Shown: positions 7,966-16,075, counted from the first letter of the stretch. The stretch: DNA of 32,448 bases from Phycisphaera sp. (GCA_028285385.1 JANQPR010000010.1:1-32448), one strand, 5' to 3'. The notes: generated by a model from the letters alone, not told the origin. A program made the numbers and translations.

Positions 7966-10422
7966 TTACGTCGGTTCTTCGGCCAACAGTTCCCGGATAC
8001 GCCGCAACACGCGGGCAAACGCCGCGTCAAAGGTCAATCGTTCGTTCACGGCACGCCGCTGCGCTGCGACCAACGCCTCGACCCGATCCGGGCCGGACGA
8101 CAACACATCGACGCAGGACGCGAACGAACCGCGGTCCGTGAACGTCACCTCGTCCAACCGGGGCAATGCCGGCGTCGCGCCCGACTCGTCCGGCAAGACC
8201 CCCGCCCGCTGCCAACACCGCACCTGCGCCACCACGTCCCCCGCCAGGTCCCACGTCAACCCGCGGTAGCGGCGCAGCAACGCGTCGAGTTGGGCGCGCG
8301 TCGTGTCATCGCCGCACGCATCGCGCGCCTGCGCATCGCTGGTCGCCTCCGGGCATCGTTCGTGCAGGAACGCCGCGACTTCCTGCAGCCCGAAGTGCCC
8401 CGGGTGATCGCGGATCAAGACGCACGTCCCCGCCTGCAGCGCGTCGAGCATCCGGTGGTGCGTGAAGCAGATGTACGGCTCGAGGTGCAGCGCGAACCGC
8501 GCCGCCGCCGTCGCGGCCGACAGCCCGCCGTGATCCAGCGGCCCGTGGTCGTACGCCGCGAAGCGTGGGTGTTGGTCCCAGCCCCGGCCGTGAACGTGCA
8601 GCGTCAGGCCACGCTCCTCGGCCACGTCCGCGACCCACCGCAGCGCCTGCTGCCGGTACAGCCCCGTGTTCAGCGGGTTCCACAACGCGTCCCGCAACGC
8701 CCGGCGTGTCGACGTGTCGTGCTCGCGCAGCCGCCCCGCTTGCACCGCGTCGTCGAGCAACGCGTCGAGGTCCGGCTCGGTCGGCAGTGACGATTCATCT
8801 TCGTAATGCGCGATCACCAACGCCGCGGCGTCAAGCACCCGCGGACGCAACGCCTCGGGCGCGCGACGAACGGATTGCTCCGCGAGCTGCTCGGCGGTGC
8901 CCGACACGTTCGATGCGTACAGCAGGTCGGGGCCGGTCCTTTCACGTTGTGGGCATCCCGTGCCGCCTGCTCGCGGCGTCGTGACCATCATCGGCATGTC
9001 GACGCACTGCCGGGCCGGGTAGTTGTGGTCGTGCACGAGCCGGGGCGCAAAGAAGGTCAAGACGAAGTCGCGCGTCGTGATCGCGCGTCCGAGCTGTTCG
9101 TTCATGAGTTGCGGCAGCGCGTCCTGAACCCAGCACAGGTGCGGCAGCTCGTCGGGGACCCAGCCGCGGAGCTGGTGCCGGGTCGCGTCGATGCTCAGCA
9201 GCAGGTCGGGCTCAAAGTCTTCGAGAAGCTGCGTGAACACCGCGGCGTTGAAGCGTTGGTGCCGGTGGTCTTCGATCAGGAAGCGCACTTCGCAGCCGAG
9301 GCGTTCGAGCGCGTCGGCCGTGTCGCGGGCGGCGTACTGCAACACGGTCGTGAACCGCGAGGTCATCACGGCCACGCGGGGCGGGCGCGGCGGGTTCTCG
9401 CTCAGCACGTCGACCCAGTCCCGCGTTGGCCGGGCGGCGTACTTCGCCTTCATCGCGCTCAGCGCGGCGGCGGTCTGGGCTTCCTTTTCCGCAGAAACCG
9501 CGCGGAGGCGTTCCCCCAACGCCGGGGCGCGCGACGGGTCGGGGCAGACCGCGATGGTCGGCGGCGGCGTCCACGGGTCGTCCTCCCACGCCCCGCGGAA
9601 GTGTTCGTCCCACCGTTGGCCGACATGCCAGACAAACCGCGGGTCGCGCAGCGGGCCGCCGTCGGGCAGCTCATCATCGGTCCAGTCGTGCAGGTGCAAC
9701 GCCATCCACAGCCGGTCGAGGTCCACCTCGATGACGTGGACGGTGAGGGTCTGGTCCATGTAAAGCGTCGGCGGGTGTTTCGCCAGCAGCGTGAGCGCGT
9801 AGCCGTCGCCGATGCCCAGCAGCGCGAGCGGGTACTCGGGCTTGCCCTCGGTGCTGGCGCGCGTCTGTTTGATGAAGTCGCCGAAGCGGTCGGCAGGGGG
9901 GACGGGCGTGAAAGTGCCTTCGTCGGTCGGCTGCACCATGAGCACGCGCCCGCTTGCGGCCCGCACGAAGCGGTAGGGCTGGTCGGGGTTCGCCGCGCGG
10001 TGTTGGGTGAGTTCTTCCAACAGCGCGGGGCGGTGTTCTTGCAAGACCGTCAGGTTGCGGGCGAGCGTGCGTTGGCGTTGGTCGGTGTCGTTGGCTTGAC
10101 GCAGCCGGTCGAAGGCGTCGGTCGCGTCCGCCCATCGGGAAGATTCGAGGTGCCACTGCGCGACCAGACGCAGCGGGCCGTCGAGCGCGCCGGGCGAGAG
10201 GGCGGGTTGGCCGACGAGGTCACGCAGCGCTGCGTCGGCGTCGGCGAGCTGTTGCGACTGCAACGCGGCTTGGAGCTGAGACAACCGTTCGGACAACGCC
10301 GCGACCGACAATACAGCGGGGCTCGCGGACAACTCGGCAGGGGCGGCGTCAACGGGCATGGGCGGCCAGACGAAGCGGTGGACACGGACCGCGCCGGGGA
10401 CGAGACGGGTCTGCGGGTGCAT
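7966..10422 (-). CDS. Large glycosyltransferase-like protein with CgeB-type C-terminal half
   Basis: This is a predicted cytoplasmic protein of 818 aa with three parts. Residues about 40-150 are helical and repeat-like (WADATDAFDRLRQ), consistent with TPR-type pairing. Residues about 190-330 read like a Rossmann-fold domain: ALLGIGDGYALTLLAKHPP, then VHVIEVDLDRLWMALHLHDW and LRDPRFVWHVGQ. That pattern is reminiscent of the N-terminal domain of motility-associated (MAF/DUF115) sugar-transfer proteins. The C-terminal part (about 390-750) resembles CgeB/Glyco_trans_1_2 glycosyltransferases, with LLSIDATRHQLRGWVPDELP, CWVQDALPQLM and the donor-site-like CFTHHRMLDALQAGTCVLI. The sugar and acceptor are unknown. 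ATG 10422 is taken because no better start follows; a weak GGGA lies 7 nt upstream. A GT-like gene starts divergently 98 bp away, suggesting a shared surface-glycan role. Domain limits are by eye. Confidence 0.75.
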   Translation of the reverse strand: MHPQTRLVPGAVRVHRFVWPPMPVDAAPAELSASPAVLSVAALSERLSQLQAALQSQQLADADAALRDLVGQPALSPGALDGPLRLVAQWHLESSRWADATDAFDRLRQANDTDQRQRTLARNLTVLQEHRPALLEELTQHRAANPDQPYRFVRAASGRVLMVQPTDEGTFTPVPPADRFGDFIKQTRASTEGKPEYPLALLGIGDGYALTLLAKHPPTLYMDQTLTVHVIEVDLDRLWMALHLHDWTDDELPDGGPLRDPRFVWHVGQRWDEHFRGAWEDDPWTPPPTIAVCPDPSRAPALGERLRAVSAEKEAQTAAALSAMKAKYAARPTRDWVDVLSENPPRPPRVAVMTSRFTTVLQYAARDTADALERLGCEVRFLIEDHRHQRFNAAVFTQLLEDFEPDLLLSIDATRHQLRGWVPDELPHLCWVQDALPQLMNEQLGRAITTRDFVLTFFAPRLVHDHNYPARQCVDMPMMVTTPRAGGTGCPQRERTGPDLLYASNVSGTAEQLAEQSVRRAPEALRPRVLDAAALVIAHYEDESSLPTEPDLDALLDDAVQAGRLREHDTSTRRALRDALWNPLNTGLYRQQALRWVADVAEERGLTLHVHGRGWDQHPRFAAYDHGPLDHGGLSAATAAARFALHLEPYICFTHHRMLDALQAGTCVLIRDHPGHFGLQEVAAFLHERCPEATSDAQARDACGDDTTRAQLDALLRRYRGLTWDLAGDVVAQVRCWQRAGVLPDESGATPALPRLDEVTFTDRGSFASCVDVLSSGPDRVEALVAAQRRAVNERLTFDAAFARVLRRIRELLAEEPT

Positions 10423-10520
10423 CGACGTTTCCCAACGCGGGCAGCCAGTTTTATCGGGCCGGGGCCGGTGTCGTGTCCCATGTTTTTCCCGCGGCGTGAA
10501 CGCCGGTCGATACCGGACGC

Positions 10521-11792
10521 ATGAGCCGCTACGCCGACGTCGCTGTGCTGTTGGACGCCCCGGCCCTGCCGACCCGCGCGGGGGCGGCCGTTGGCCGGCA
10601 CACCGCGGGGCTCGCCGAGTCGCTGGACTGGGCAAAGCACGCGGGCTTCGGGCCGACGCACCCGGCGGGGCACGGCTCGATCACCGTCGTCCGCCGCGAC
10701 GCCGCCGATCCCGACACCGACGCGCTGCTCGCCGGCCACCCCGCCGCGCCCGGCGTGATCCACCTCCCCGCCCGCCGGCCCGGCGACGACCCCGAGGGTT
10801 GGGTCCTCGCCGCGCTGAAGACCCGGTACGTGCTCACGCTCCACCCCGGCGTCACGCCCGACCCCGGCACACTCGACCGCGCGCTCGCCGAACTCGACGC
10901 CCACCGGCACACCGCCGCGATCACCGGCGGCATCACCCGTCTTGACGGCGCAAGGGAAGCCCACGCGCTGCCCACCGCGCTGCACCGCGGCGCGGCGCTG
11001 CTGCGGACCAAGGCGATCCACCGCGCCGGCGGGTTCAGCCGGCTGCTGCCCCCCGGCGGCGCGGGCGACCTCGACCTGACCTGTCGGCTGATGCGCGTCG
11101 GCTACTACGTCCGGCGGTACGAGGACCTAGCGTTTACTCGGCACGCCTGGCCCGAGGCGAGCGTCCCGACCACCAGCCAAGCAGCCGCCGCGCTGCGCGA
11201 CGCGCTCATCGTCGCCGAGCGTTACCTGCCCCGCCCGATGCGCAAGGCCCAGCGCCGCGACCTGGTCGCCCGAGCCGCCGCGCTGAGCGCCGACCCGGCC
11301 GGCCGACGCGAACTCGCCAAGGCGCTTCAGCAAGCGCGCCGCGCCGCGTCGTGGGAACGCCAGCGCGGGCGCAGCGTGTTGCACGCCGAGCCGCTCGAAC
11401 GCCTGCTGGCCTGGGACCGCACCCGGCAGCGCATCACCGACTGGGCGGTGCGCCACCACCCGCGCCGCGTCGTGCTCGCCGGCTGGCACCCGAACCTGTA
11501 CGCCGCGTTCCGCGCGGCCCGCCGCGTCGGGCTGCACGTCCTCGCCGTCGCCGACGACGCGCCGCTGACCCGCGGGCGGCGCTACCGCGGCGTGCCCGTG
11601 CTCCCGCTGCGCGAAGCGATCACCGGCCGGGTCGAGGGCGTGATCGTCACCGACCAGCACCCCGCCACCGCGCCCGACACCGCCGCGCGCGTCGCCGCGC
11701 GGTTCGAGGGCCCCGTGTTGACGCTGCACGCGCCGAAGCAACTCGGGCTCAGCGAGAAGCGTGAGCGGTTCACACCAAGGCTCGCGGCATAA
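10521..11792 (+). CDS. GT2-like protein with C-terminal Rossmann-like domain
   Basis: This protein has 423 aa. The N-terminal half looks like a divergent family-2 glycosyltransferase: an early Ala-rich beta-alpha unit, RYVLTLHPGVTPDPGTLDRALAEL (matching the segment that usually precedes the DXD site), then GGFSRLLPPGGAGDLDLTCRLMRVGY, which corresponds to the family's acceptor-side ED-type motif. I cannot identify a clear DXD. Residues about 310-400 form a separate alpha/beta unit (RRVVLAGWHPNLYAAFRAARRVGLHVLAVADD, then YRGVPVLPLREAI) that looks like a nucleotide-binding fold. The middle (about 215-300) is helical and charged. There is no Shine-Dalgarno before ATG 10521; the sequence GATACC sits 6 nt upstream but is not a good -10. 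It is divergent from the 818-aa gene. Catalytic function is not established. Confidence 0.7.
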   Translation: MSRYADVAVLLDAPALPTRAGAAVGRHTAGLAESLDWAKHAGFGPTHPAGHGSITVVRRDAADPDTDALLAGHPAAPGVIHLPARRPGDDPEGWVLAALKTRYVLTLHPGVTPDPGTLDRALAELDAHRHTAAITGGITRLDGAREAHALPTALHRGAALLRTKAIHRAGGFSRLLPPGGAGDLDLTCRLMRVGYYVRRYEDLAFTRHAWPEASVPTTSQAAAALRDALIVAERYLPRPMRKAQRRDLVARAAALSADPAGRRELAKALQQARRAASWERQRGRSVLHAEPLERLLAWDRTRQRITDWAVRHHPRRVVLAGWHPNLYAAFRAARRVGLHVLAVADDAPLTRGRRYRGVPVLPLREAITGRVEGVIVTDQHPATAPDTAARVAARFEGPVLTLHAPKQLGLSEKRERFTPRLAA

Positions 11793-11815
11793 ATCACACG
11801 ATCGCCCCGCGCAGC

Positions 11816-11841
11816 AAAAACCCACGGCGCGATGCCGTGGG
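11816..11841. terminator. Intrinsic terminator, strongest on the minus strand
   Basis: An 8-bp perfect stem (CCCACGGC/GCCGTGGG, 11821-11828 and 11834-11841) with a 5-nt loop sits between two convergent genes. On the minus strand it is followed directly by five T residues (the AAAAA at 11816-11820), a classic Rho-independent terminator for the purK/sigma-factor operon. On the plus strand it is followed by CTTGTGT, so it may also slow read-through from the GT2-like gene. Confidence 0.8.
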
Positions 11842-11871
11842 CTTGTGTCAAACCGACAAGACCGGCGGCGG

Positions 11872-12390
11872 TTACCCGCCCAGCGGTTGCCCGAGGATCA
11901 GCAGCCGCAGCTGCGCCCGGGCTTCTTCCGGCCGGTCCATCCCGCCGTAGACCTCGGCGAGCTTGATCCGGATCGCCCGCGCGGCGGTCAGGTGCGTCGG
12001 GTTGTCCGCGCTCAGCTCCGGGAGCAAGCCGGTCAGGAAGCTGACCATCTGCTCTTCGTCTTCGACGAACTCCTCGACGTTCATGACGGCCGCGACCGCG
12101 GACATCTCGGCCGAGGACGACACCTCGCTCATCCGGGTGATCAGTTCGAGCAGACCCGCGTAAAGCTCGACCTCGTGGAAGTACTCGTCCCAGTCTTCGT
12201 CCCATTCCTCTTCTTCATCGTGGTCTTCGTCGTCGAAGTCTTCGTCGTCCAGGTCGAGCTCTTCGGCGGCACGCCCCCGCTCGGCCATCGCGGGGGTGGC
12301 GGTGGTCAGGGCGACACCCCCGGCCGTTATCAGCATCGCAAGCATCATCAGGAACAGCGGGAGCCATCGGGTCGATCGGGTTCGGTTCAT
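11872..12390 (-). CDS. Secreted acidic protein linked to an ECF sigma factor
   Basis: This is a protein of 172 aa with a clear signal peptide (about 1-36, hydrophobic core PLFLMMLAMLITAGGVAL, likely cleavage after AMA). A very acidic run follows, in which nearly every residue from about 42 to 75 is Asp or Glu. The C-terminal half is helical, and its last 35 residues (ARAIRIKLAEVYGGMDRPEEARAQLR, read as one helix pair) look like a TPR unit. The start is firm: GGAG lies 8 nt before the ATG, and the ATG overlaps the stop of the upstream gene (ATGA). The acidic run could bind divalent metal or basic proteins, but that is speculation. The gene is last in the sigma-factor operon and is followed by a strong terminator. 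I recognise no named family. Confidence 0.85.
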   Translation of the reverse strand: MNRTRSTRWLPLFLMMLAMLITAGGVALTTATPAMAERGRAAEELDLDDEDFDDEDHDEEEEWDEDWDEYFHEVELYAGLLELITRMSEVSSSAEMSAVAAVMNVEEFVEDEEQMVSFLTGLLPELSADNPTHLTAARAIRIKLAEVYGGMDRPEEARAQLRLLILGQPLGG

Positions 12391-12959
12391 GTGGTGAACT
12401 CCTTGAAGAGGCCGTGCCGGCGGGACGTCCCCGACGGGTCCGCGGGTTCGACCGCGGCCGGGGGAGGCGTCGTTCGGCGACGCGGCGGGTGAGAGAACAA
12501 CGAAGCCTTCGGGCGCCACCGCGCAGCCGGCTTGCGCGAGCGGGCCCCGGCTTCGGACAACGAAAGACGGACCGACGGACGCTGGCCCGCCGACTTTGCC
12601 GTGGGCCATCCGACACGGATCAACGAGGGCGGCGACGTCGGCTTTGGCGAAGCGCGAACCACCGCGGTCGGCGGGGGCGCTTCGGTGGGCGAGTCCACGA
12701 CCAATCGCTCCTCCGGCGTCGCGCTCGGCGAGTTCCACCACACCCCCAGCAACGCCGCGACCCCCAGCGCAGCCGCCACGCGCAACACCCGCGTGGGCCA
12801 CGACGATCCCACCAAGCGCAACCAAGGACTCGGCTTCCCGGGCGTTCCGATGCCCGCGTCGATTCCACGACCGCGCACCTCGCCCCCAAGATCCCCGGGG
12901 TACCGCGTGTCGCGGTGCGTGCGGCCCGCTTCGTCGAGGAGGCGTTCCAGGTCGCTCAC
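12387..12959 (-). CDS. Membrane-anchored protein, candidate anti-sigma factor
   Basis: This protein has 190 aa and starts at a GTG that overlaps the sigma-factor stop by 4 nt (GTGA). The N-terminus (about 1-55) is predicted cytoplasmic and begins MSDLERLLDEAGRTHRDTRY. One membrane helix follows (about 58-75, VLRVAAALGVAALLGVWW). The rest is a long Pro/Ser/Arg-rich, probably disordered periplasmic tail. The topology and the position directly after an ECF sigma gene fit an anti-sigma factor. However, the usual zinc-binding HxxxCxxC motif is absent, so the assignment rests on context. Its own stop overlaps the start of the acidic secreted protein by 4 nt, so all three genes are probably made together. 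Confidence 0.75.
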   Translation of the reverse strand: MSDLERLLDEAGRTHRDTRYPGDLGGEVRGRGIDAGIGTPGKPSPWLRLVGSSWPTRVLRVAAALGVAALLGVWWNSPSATPEERLVVDSPTEAPPPTAVVRASPKPTSPPSLIRVGWPTAKSAGQRPSVRLSLSEAGARSRKPAARWRPKASLFSHPPRRRTTPPPAAVEPADPSGTSRRHGLFKEFTT

Positions 12960-13600
12960 GGCGTCTCTCCCATCCGTTGGCGGAGGTTGGTCAGGGCCTG
13001 GCTCAGCGTCGCCTTTACCGTCCCTTCCGCACACCCCATCGCCGCCGCGGTGTCGGCCACCCCGAGCTGCTCGAAGTACCGCAGCACCACCGCCTCGCGC
13101 TGACGGTCCGGCAACGCCCGCACATGGTGACGCAGCCGTGTCACTTGCTCTTCCTGCTCCAGACCAAAGCCCGGCGAAGGCTCGTCGGCTTCCATCTGCC
13201 GCGCGTCCGCAACCGTCCCCACACGCTTCGCCCCGCGACGCCGCATCTCCCGGCACACGTTCACGGCGATGCCGATGCCCCACGTCCGCAACGAGCTGTC
13301 GCCTGCGAAACCCGGCAGGCCGCGGACAAACCGGAGCGCCGTCTCCTGCGCCGCGTCGCGGGCGCCGTGTTCGTCGTGGAGCAGAGCCAGGGCGGTGCGG
13401 TACCACACGTCTTGTTCACCTCGGATCAACCGGTCCAGTACGTCGGCCGAACCATTCTGCGCCGCGCGGCACAAGCGCAACGCCGACACCGACGACGCCC
13501 GTTCACCCCCGGGCCTGTCCGTCGCGGTCGCCTTCGCTGTCATGGGCCGCTCGGGTCGGTCGGGCTCGCGATACGTCGGGGCCGAGTCCTCGGCCGTCAT
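12956..13600 (-). CDS. ECF-type RNA polymerase sigma factor
   Basis: This is an alternative sigma factor of 214 aa from the ATG at 13600. Region 2 lies at about 60-120 (VWYRTALALLHDEHGARDAAQETALRFVRGL, then SLRTWGIGIAVNVCREMRRR). Region 4 lies at about 155-208 (LPDRQREAVVLRYFEQLGVADTAAAMGCAEGTVKATLSQALTNLR), with a normal helix-turn-helix. There is no sigma-3 domain, as expected for the ECF group. The start is uncertain: in-frame alternatives are GTG 13624 and ATG 13543, and none has a clear ribosome-binding site. Sequence before residue 40 is poorly conserved in character. The gene follows purK by 47 nt on the same strand and leads a three-gene cassette with 4-nt overlaps. It probably transcribes its own operon, but I see no clear target promoter. 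Confidence 0.92.
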   Translation of the reverse strand: MTAEDSAPTYREPDRPERPMTAKATATDRPGGERASSVSALRLCRAAQNGSADVLDRLIRGEQDVWYRTALALLHDEHGARDAAQETALRFVRGLPGFAGDSSLRTWGIGIAVNVCREMRRRGAKRVGTVADARQMEADEPSPGFGLEQEEQVTRLRHHVRALPDRQREAVVLRYFEQLGVADTAAAMGCAEGTVKATLSQALTNLRQRMGETP

Positions 13601-13647
13601 ACATGAGTGACACCAACCCGCCACCGGTTTAGTGGGGCGGTGAAAAA

Positions 13648-14859
13648 TCAGTCCGGGGCCACATTCAGCGCCGGCGACAGCCGGACCCGCGCCTCGACCG
13701 CGTCGCGCAGCGCCTCGTGCGGCGTCCGGCCGAGGGCGGTGAGATGCCCCATCTTCCGCCCCGGGCGCGCCTGGGCCTTGCCGTACAGGTGCAGGTGGAG
13801 GTGCTCCTCACCCCGAACACGCGACCAGTCGGGTTCGCTGTCGGCTGGCCACAGGTCCCCAAGCAGGTTGACCATCGCCGCGGGCGACCTGGGCTTGGCG
13901 CTCCCCAACGGCATGCCGCACACCGCGCGGACCTGCTGCTCGAACTGGCTCGCGGCGTACGCCTCGATCGTGAGGTGCCCGCTGTTGTGCGGCCGGGGCG
14001 CGAGCTCGTTGACCAGCATCGACCCGTACTGGTCGTACGCCGGTGTGCCCGGGCGCACCTGGAAGAACTCGACGCACAACACGCCGACCACGTCGAGCTC
14101 CTCCATGACCCGCGTCGCGATGTCGGTCGCGGCGCGTTCGGTGTCCGGCGTCGCGCCGCTGGGCACGACCGAGACGTCGAGGATGTGGTTGCGGTGCGAG
14201 TTGGCGATCGGGCCGTAGGTCTTCACCGTGCCGTCGAGCCCGCGCGCGGCGACGACGCTGACCTCCTGCTCGAAGTCGATCATCGCTTCGAGCACACACG
14301 GCACGCGTCCCAGATCTTCCCACGCGTACGTCAGCTCCGCCTCGCTATGCAGCACGCGTTGCCCCTTGCCGTCGTACCCACCCGCGGCCGTCTTAAGCAC
14401 CGCCGGGCACCCGAGCTGCGCGACCGCGTGACGCAGCTTGTCTTCGTCCTCCACCGCAACAAACGGCGTCACGGGAATACCGTGCGCCGCCAGCGTGTTC
14501 TTCTCCCGGGCCCGGTCCTGCGCGGCGTGCAGCACGTGCTGCCCGGGCCGCACCGGCGCGTGCCTGGCGCACGCCTCGGCCGTCGCCGCCGGGACGTTCT
14601 CGAACTCGTACGTCACCGCCGCGACCGTTTGCGCGAACGCCTCGACCGCCGCCAGGTCGTCGTAGTTGGCCGCCGTGTGCTCGTCCGCGACCTGCGCCGC
14701 CGGGCAGTTCGGCTCGGGGCAGAACACGTGCACCCGGTAGCCGAGCGTGTGCGCCGCGTCGGCGAACATCCGCCCGAGCTGCCCGCCGCCGAGCATGCCC
14801 AGCGTCGCGCCCGGCTCGATGGCTTGGGGTGCCTGGGGTGCGTCCCGTGCCGCCGTCAT
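13648..14859 (-). CDS. purK: 5-(carboxyamino)imidazole ribonucleotide synthase
   Basis: PurK makes N5-carboxyaminoimidazole ribonucleotide from AIR, bicarbonate and ATP in de novo purine synthesis. The 403-aa protein has an N-terminal Rossmann segment GMLGGGQLGRM (about 20-30) and the VTYEFENVP motif. The ATP-grasp domain includes PAVLKTAAGGYDGKGQ and EQEVSVVAAR, and near residues 265-280 GVLCVEFFQV and VNELAPRPHNSGH, the metal and substrate site. Length is slightly above the usual 355-390, due to a short N-terminal extension and tail. purE is not adjacent, although the two often cluster. ATG 14859 has no Shine-Dalgarno, but TATCGT ends exactly 6 nt before it, so the mRNA may be leaderless. 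The sigma-factor cassette follows by 47 nt. Confidence 0.96.
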   Translation of the reverse strand: MTAARDAPQAPQAIEPGATLGMLGGGQLGRMFADAAHTLGYRVHVFCPEPNCPAAQVADEHTAANYDDLAAVEAFAQTVAAVTYEFENVPAATAEACARHAPVRPGQHVLHAAQDRAREKNTLAAHGIPVTPFVAVEDEDKLRHAVAQLGCPAVLKTAAGGYDGKGQRVLHSEAELTYAWEDLGRVPCVLEAMIDFEQEVSVVAARGLDGTVKTYGPIANSHRNHILDVSVVPSGATPDTERAATDIATRVMEELDVVGVLCVEFFQVRPGTPAYDQYGSMLVNELAPRPHNSGHLTIEAYAASQFEQQVRAVCGMPLGSAKPRSPAAMVNLLGDLWPADSEPDWSRVRGEEHLHLHLYGKAQARPGRKMGHLTALGRTPHEALRDAVEARVRLSPALNVAPD

Positions 14860-14865
14860 GCGTTC

Positions 14866-14871
14866 ACGATA
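14866..14871 (-). promoter_or_regulatory. -10-like box for purK (leaderless spacing)
   Basis: TATCGT on the minus strand, followed by the 6-nt spacer GAACGC and then the purK ATG. No Shine-Dalgarno is present. Transcription from this box would begin at or next to the start codon. No good -35 element is visible. Confidence 0.5.
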
Positions 14872-14915
14872 CCGCACCGCCGACCCCGAACGAACCCGCC
14901 AACCCCCGTACCGCG

Positions 14916-14921
14916 TAACCT
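14916..14921 (+). promoter_or_regulatory. -10-like box for msrB (near-leaderless spacing)
   Basis: TAACCT followed by 5 nt (TGCCC) and then the msrB ATG. This is one nucleotide shorter than in the other genes with this layout. It shares a 67-nt divergent region with the purK promoter. No -35 is obvious. Confidence 0.35.
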
Positions 14922-14926
14922 TGCCC

Positions 14927-15493
14927 ATGCACCCGACCGCCCGACTCCTGCTCGCCTCGCTGCTCGCGATCGCAACGACGCACGCCCTCGGCTGCGCCCC
15001 GCCCAACGCGAATGAAGCGCTGGCCGACGCCACGGCCACACCGGAACCCACCCCCGACGCCTACCCCGACCCGGCGGACACCGTCGAACTCACCGACGCG
15101 CAGTGGAAAGAGAAGCTCACCGCCGACCAGTTCTACATCCTCCGCCAGCACGGCACCGAGCGGCCCTTCACCTCCCCGCTCAACGGCATCAAACACACGG
15201 AAACCCCCGGCGACTTCGCGTGCGCCGGCTGCAACAACCTGCTCTTCCAGACGCGGCACCAGTTCAAGTCCGGCACCGGCTGGCCGAGCTTCGACCGCCC
15301 GGTCGCCGCCGCGCACGTCGTCGAAGAGGTCGAGAACGACTACTGGCGCCGCACCGAGGTCCGCTGCGCCCGATGCGACGGCCACCTCGGCCACGTCTTC
15401 GAAGACGGCCCCCGCGACACGACCGGGCTGCGCTACTGCATCAACGGGGACGCGTTGGTGTTCTACGGCCAAAACGAAGACCCGAAAGAGTGA
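14927..15493 (+). CDS. msrB: Peptide-methionine (R)-S-oxide reductase, exported/lipoprotein form
   Basis: MsrB reduces methionine-R-sulfoxide in oxidised proteins. The protein is 188 aa: a signal peptide with a lipobox-like end (LLASLLAIATTHALGC, Cys23), a Pro/Asp-rich linker to about residue 50, and a full MsrB domain. The structural zinc ligands are present as CAGC (Cys99, Cys102) and CARC (Cys147, Cys150), with the family motifs GTGWPSF and GHLGHVFEDGP. The catalytic Cys171 is in RYCINGDAL. The signal implies work in the periplasm on the membrane surface rather than in the cytosol. The lipobox has Leu at -2, which is unusual, so a plain secreted form is possible. The ATG at 14927 is the first in-frame start that yields the signal peptide. 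Confidence 0.95.
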   Translation: MHPTARLLLASLLAIATTHALGCAPPNANEALADATATPEPTPDAYPDPADTVELTDAQWKEKLTADQFYILRQHGTERPFTSPLNGIKHTETPGDFACAGCNNLLFQTRHQFKSGTGWPSFDRPVAAAHVVEEVENDYWRRTEVRCARCDGHLGHVFEDGPRDTTGLRYCINGDALVFYGQNEDPKE

Positions 15494-15526
15494 TCACACC
15501 GCTCTCGAGACTTGCTGCCATGAAAC

Positions 15527-15532
15527 TACAAT
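15527..15532 (+). promoter_or_regulatory. -10-like box for the 178-aa gene (leaderless spacing)
   Basis: TACAAT followed by the 6-nt spacer GACGGC and then the GTG start at 15539. No Shine-Dalgarno is present. No clear -35 is seen at 16-18 nt upstream. Confidence 0.5.
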
Positions 15533-15538
15533 GACGGC

Positions 15539-16075
15539 GTGAGTAGTCCGGGCGATAAGACCCGCTCCAACATCTTGGCCGTGATCGTCGCGGGCATCCT
15601 TCTCTTGGGTTCGCTTGGCGTCACGGCTCTCTTGGTTTCACCATTCGCAGAGAGCGCCGCTCAGACACGACACCGGGCCGCGGCATTGGCGGAAGCCATA
15701 TCCCGCATACGCGTGGGTGATCCGGCCCACGAGGTCAACAGCGTTCTCGCCGGTTTACAGCTGGAGTCCACTGACGACATCGGTCTTTCCGGCCGGCGCG
15801 TGATCGCTTCCGAAGATACGCGTGTTCACATCGCAGATGATGAGGTCGTTGCGTTGATCCCGGACATCTATCAACACCTTCTTGCGGAGATCAATGAGGG
15901 TGAGACAACTGAGGCGGTTTTGGCGCTGGTTGACGATGCCAAAGTGCAATACGTGAATGGGATGAGATCGGATCACGACCCGATGATCTCGTACGCCGGA
16001 AGGCAAGCCTACATCACCATCAGATTCGAGTCTGGCCGAGTATCCTCGATCTCGACGCAGGCCTACAGCCGTTGA
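15539..16075 (+). CDS. Unknown single-helix membrane protein
   Basis: This protein has 178 aa. One N-terminal membrane helix (about 12-34, ILAVIVAGILLLGSLGVTALLV) is followed by a soluble, presumably periplasmic domain with mixed alpha/beta character. That domain contains RIRVGDPAHEVNSVLAGL, similar in style to SmpA/OmlA-type and other small periplasmic repeats, and ends in beta strands (YAGRQAYITIRFESGRVSSISTQ). I do not recognise the family. Base composition is visibly lower in GC than the flanking genes and codon choice is less biased, consistent with more recent arrival or relaxed selection. The GTG start is supported by a TACAAT box 6 nt upstream. It is convergent with the next gene. Confidence 0.75.
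   Translation: MSSPGDKTRSNILAVIVAGILLLGSLGVTALLVSPFAESAAQTRHRAAALAEAISRIRVGDPAHEVNSVLAGLQLESTDDIGLSGRRVIASEDTRVHIADDEVVALIPDIYQHLLAEINEGETTEAVLALVDDAKVQYVNGMRSDHDPMISYAGRQAYITIRFESGRVSSISTQAYSR

Noticed and set aside
10423..10520. Possible leaderless -10 (GATACC) before the GT2-like gene
   Set aside because: It does not fit TANNNT; I left it out of the leaderless set.
12190..12270. Repetitive-looking TCGTC/TCTTC run, possible tandem repeat
   Set aside because: It is the coding sequence of the Asp/Glu run of the acidic secreted protein; no exact repeat unit.
13543..13624. Alternative sigma-factor starts at GTG 13624 and ATG 13543
   Set aside because: None of the three starts has clear support; ATG 13600 was kept as a compromise and marked uncertain.
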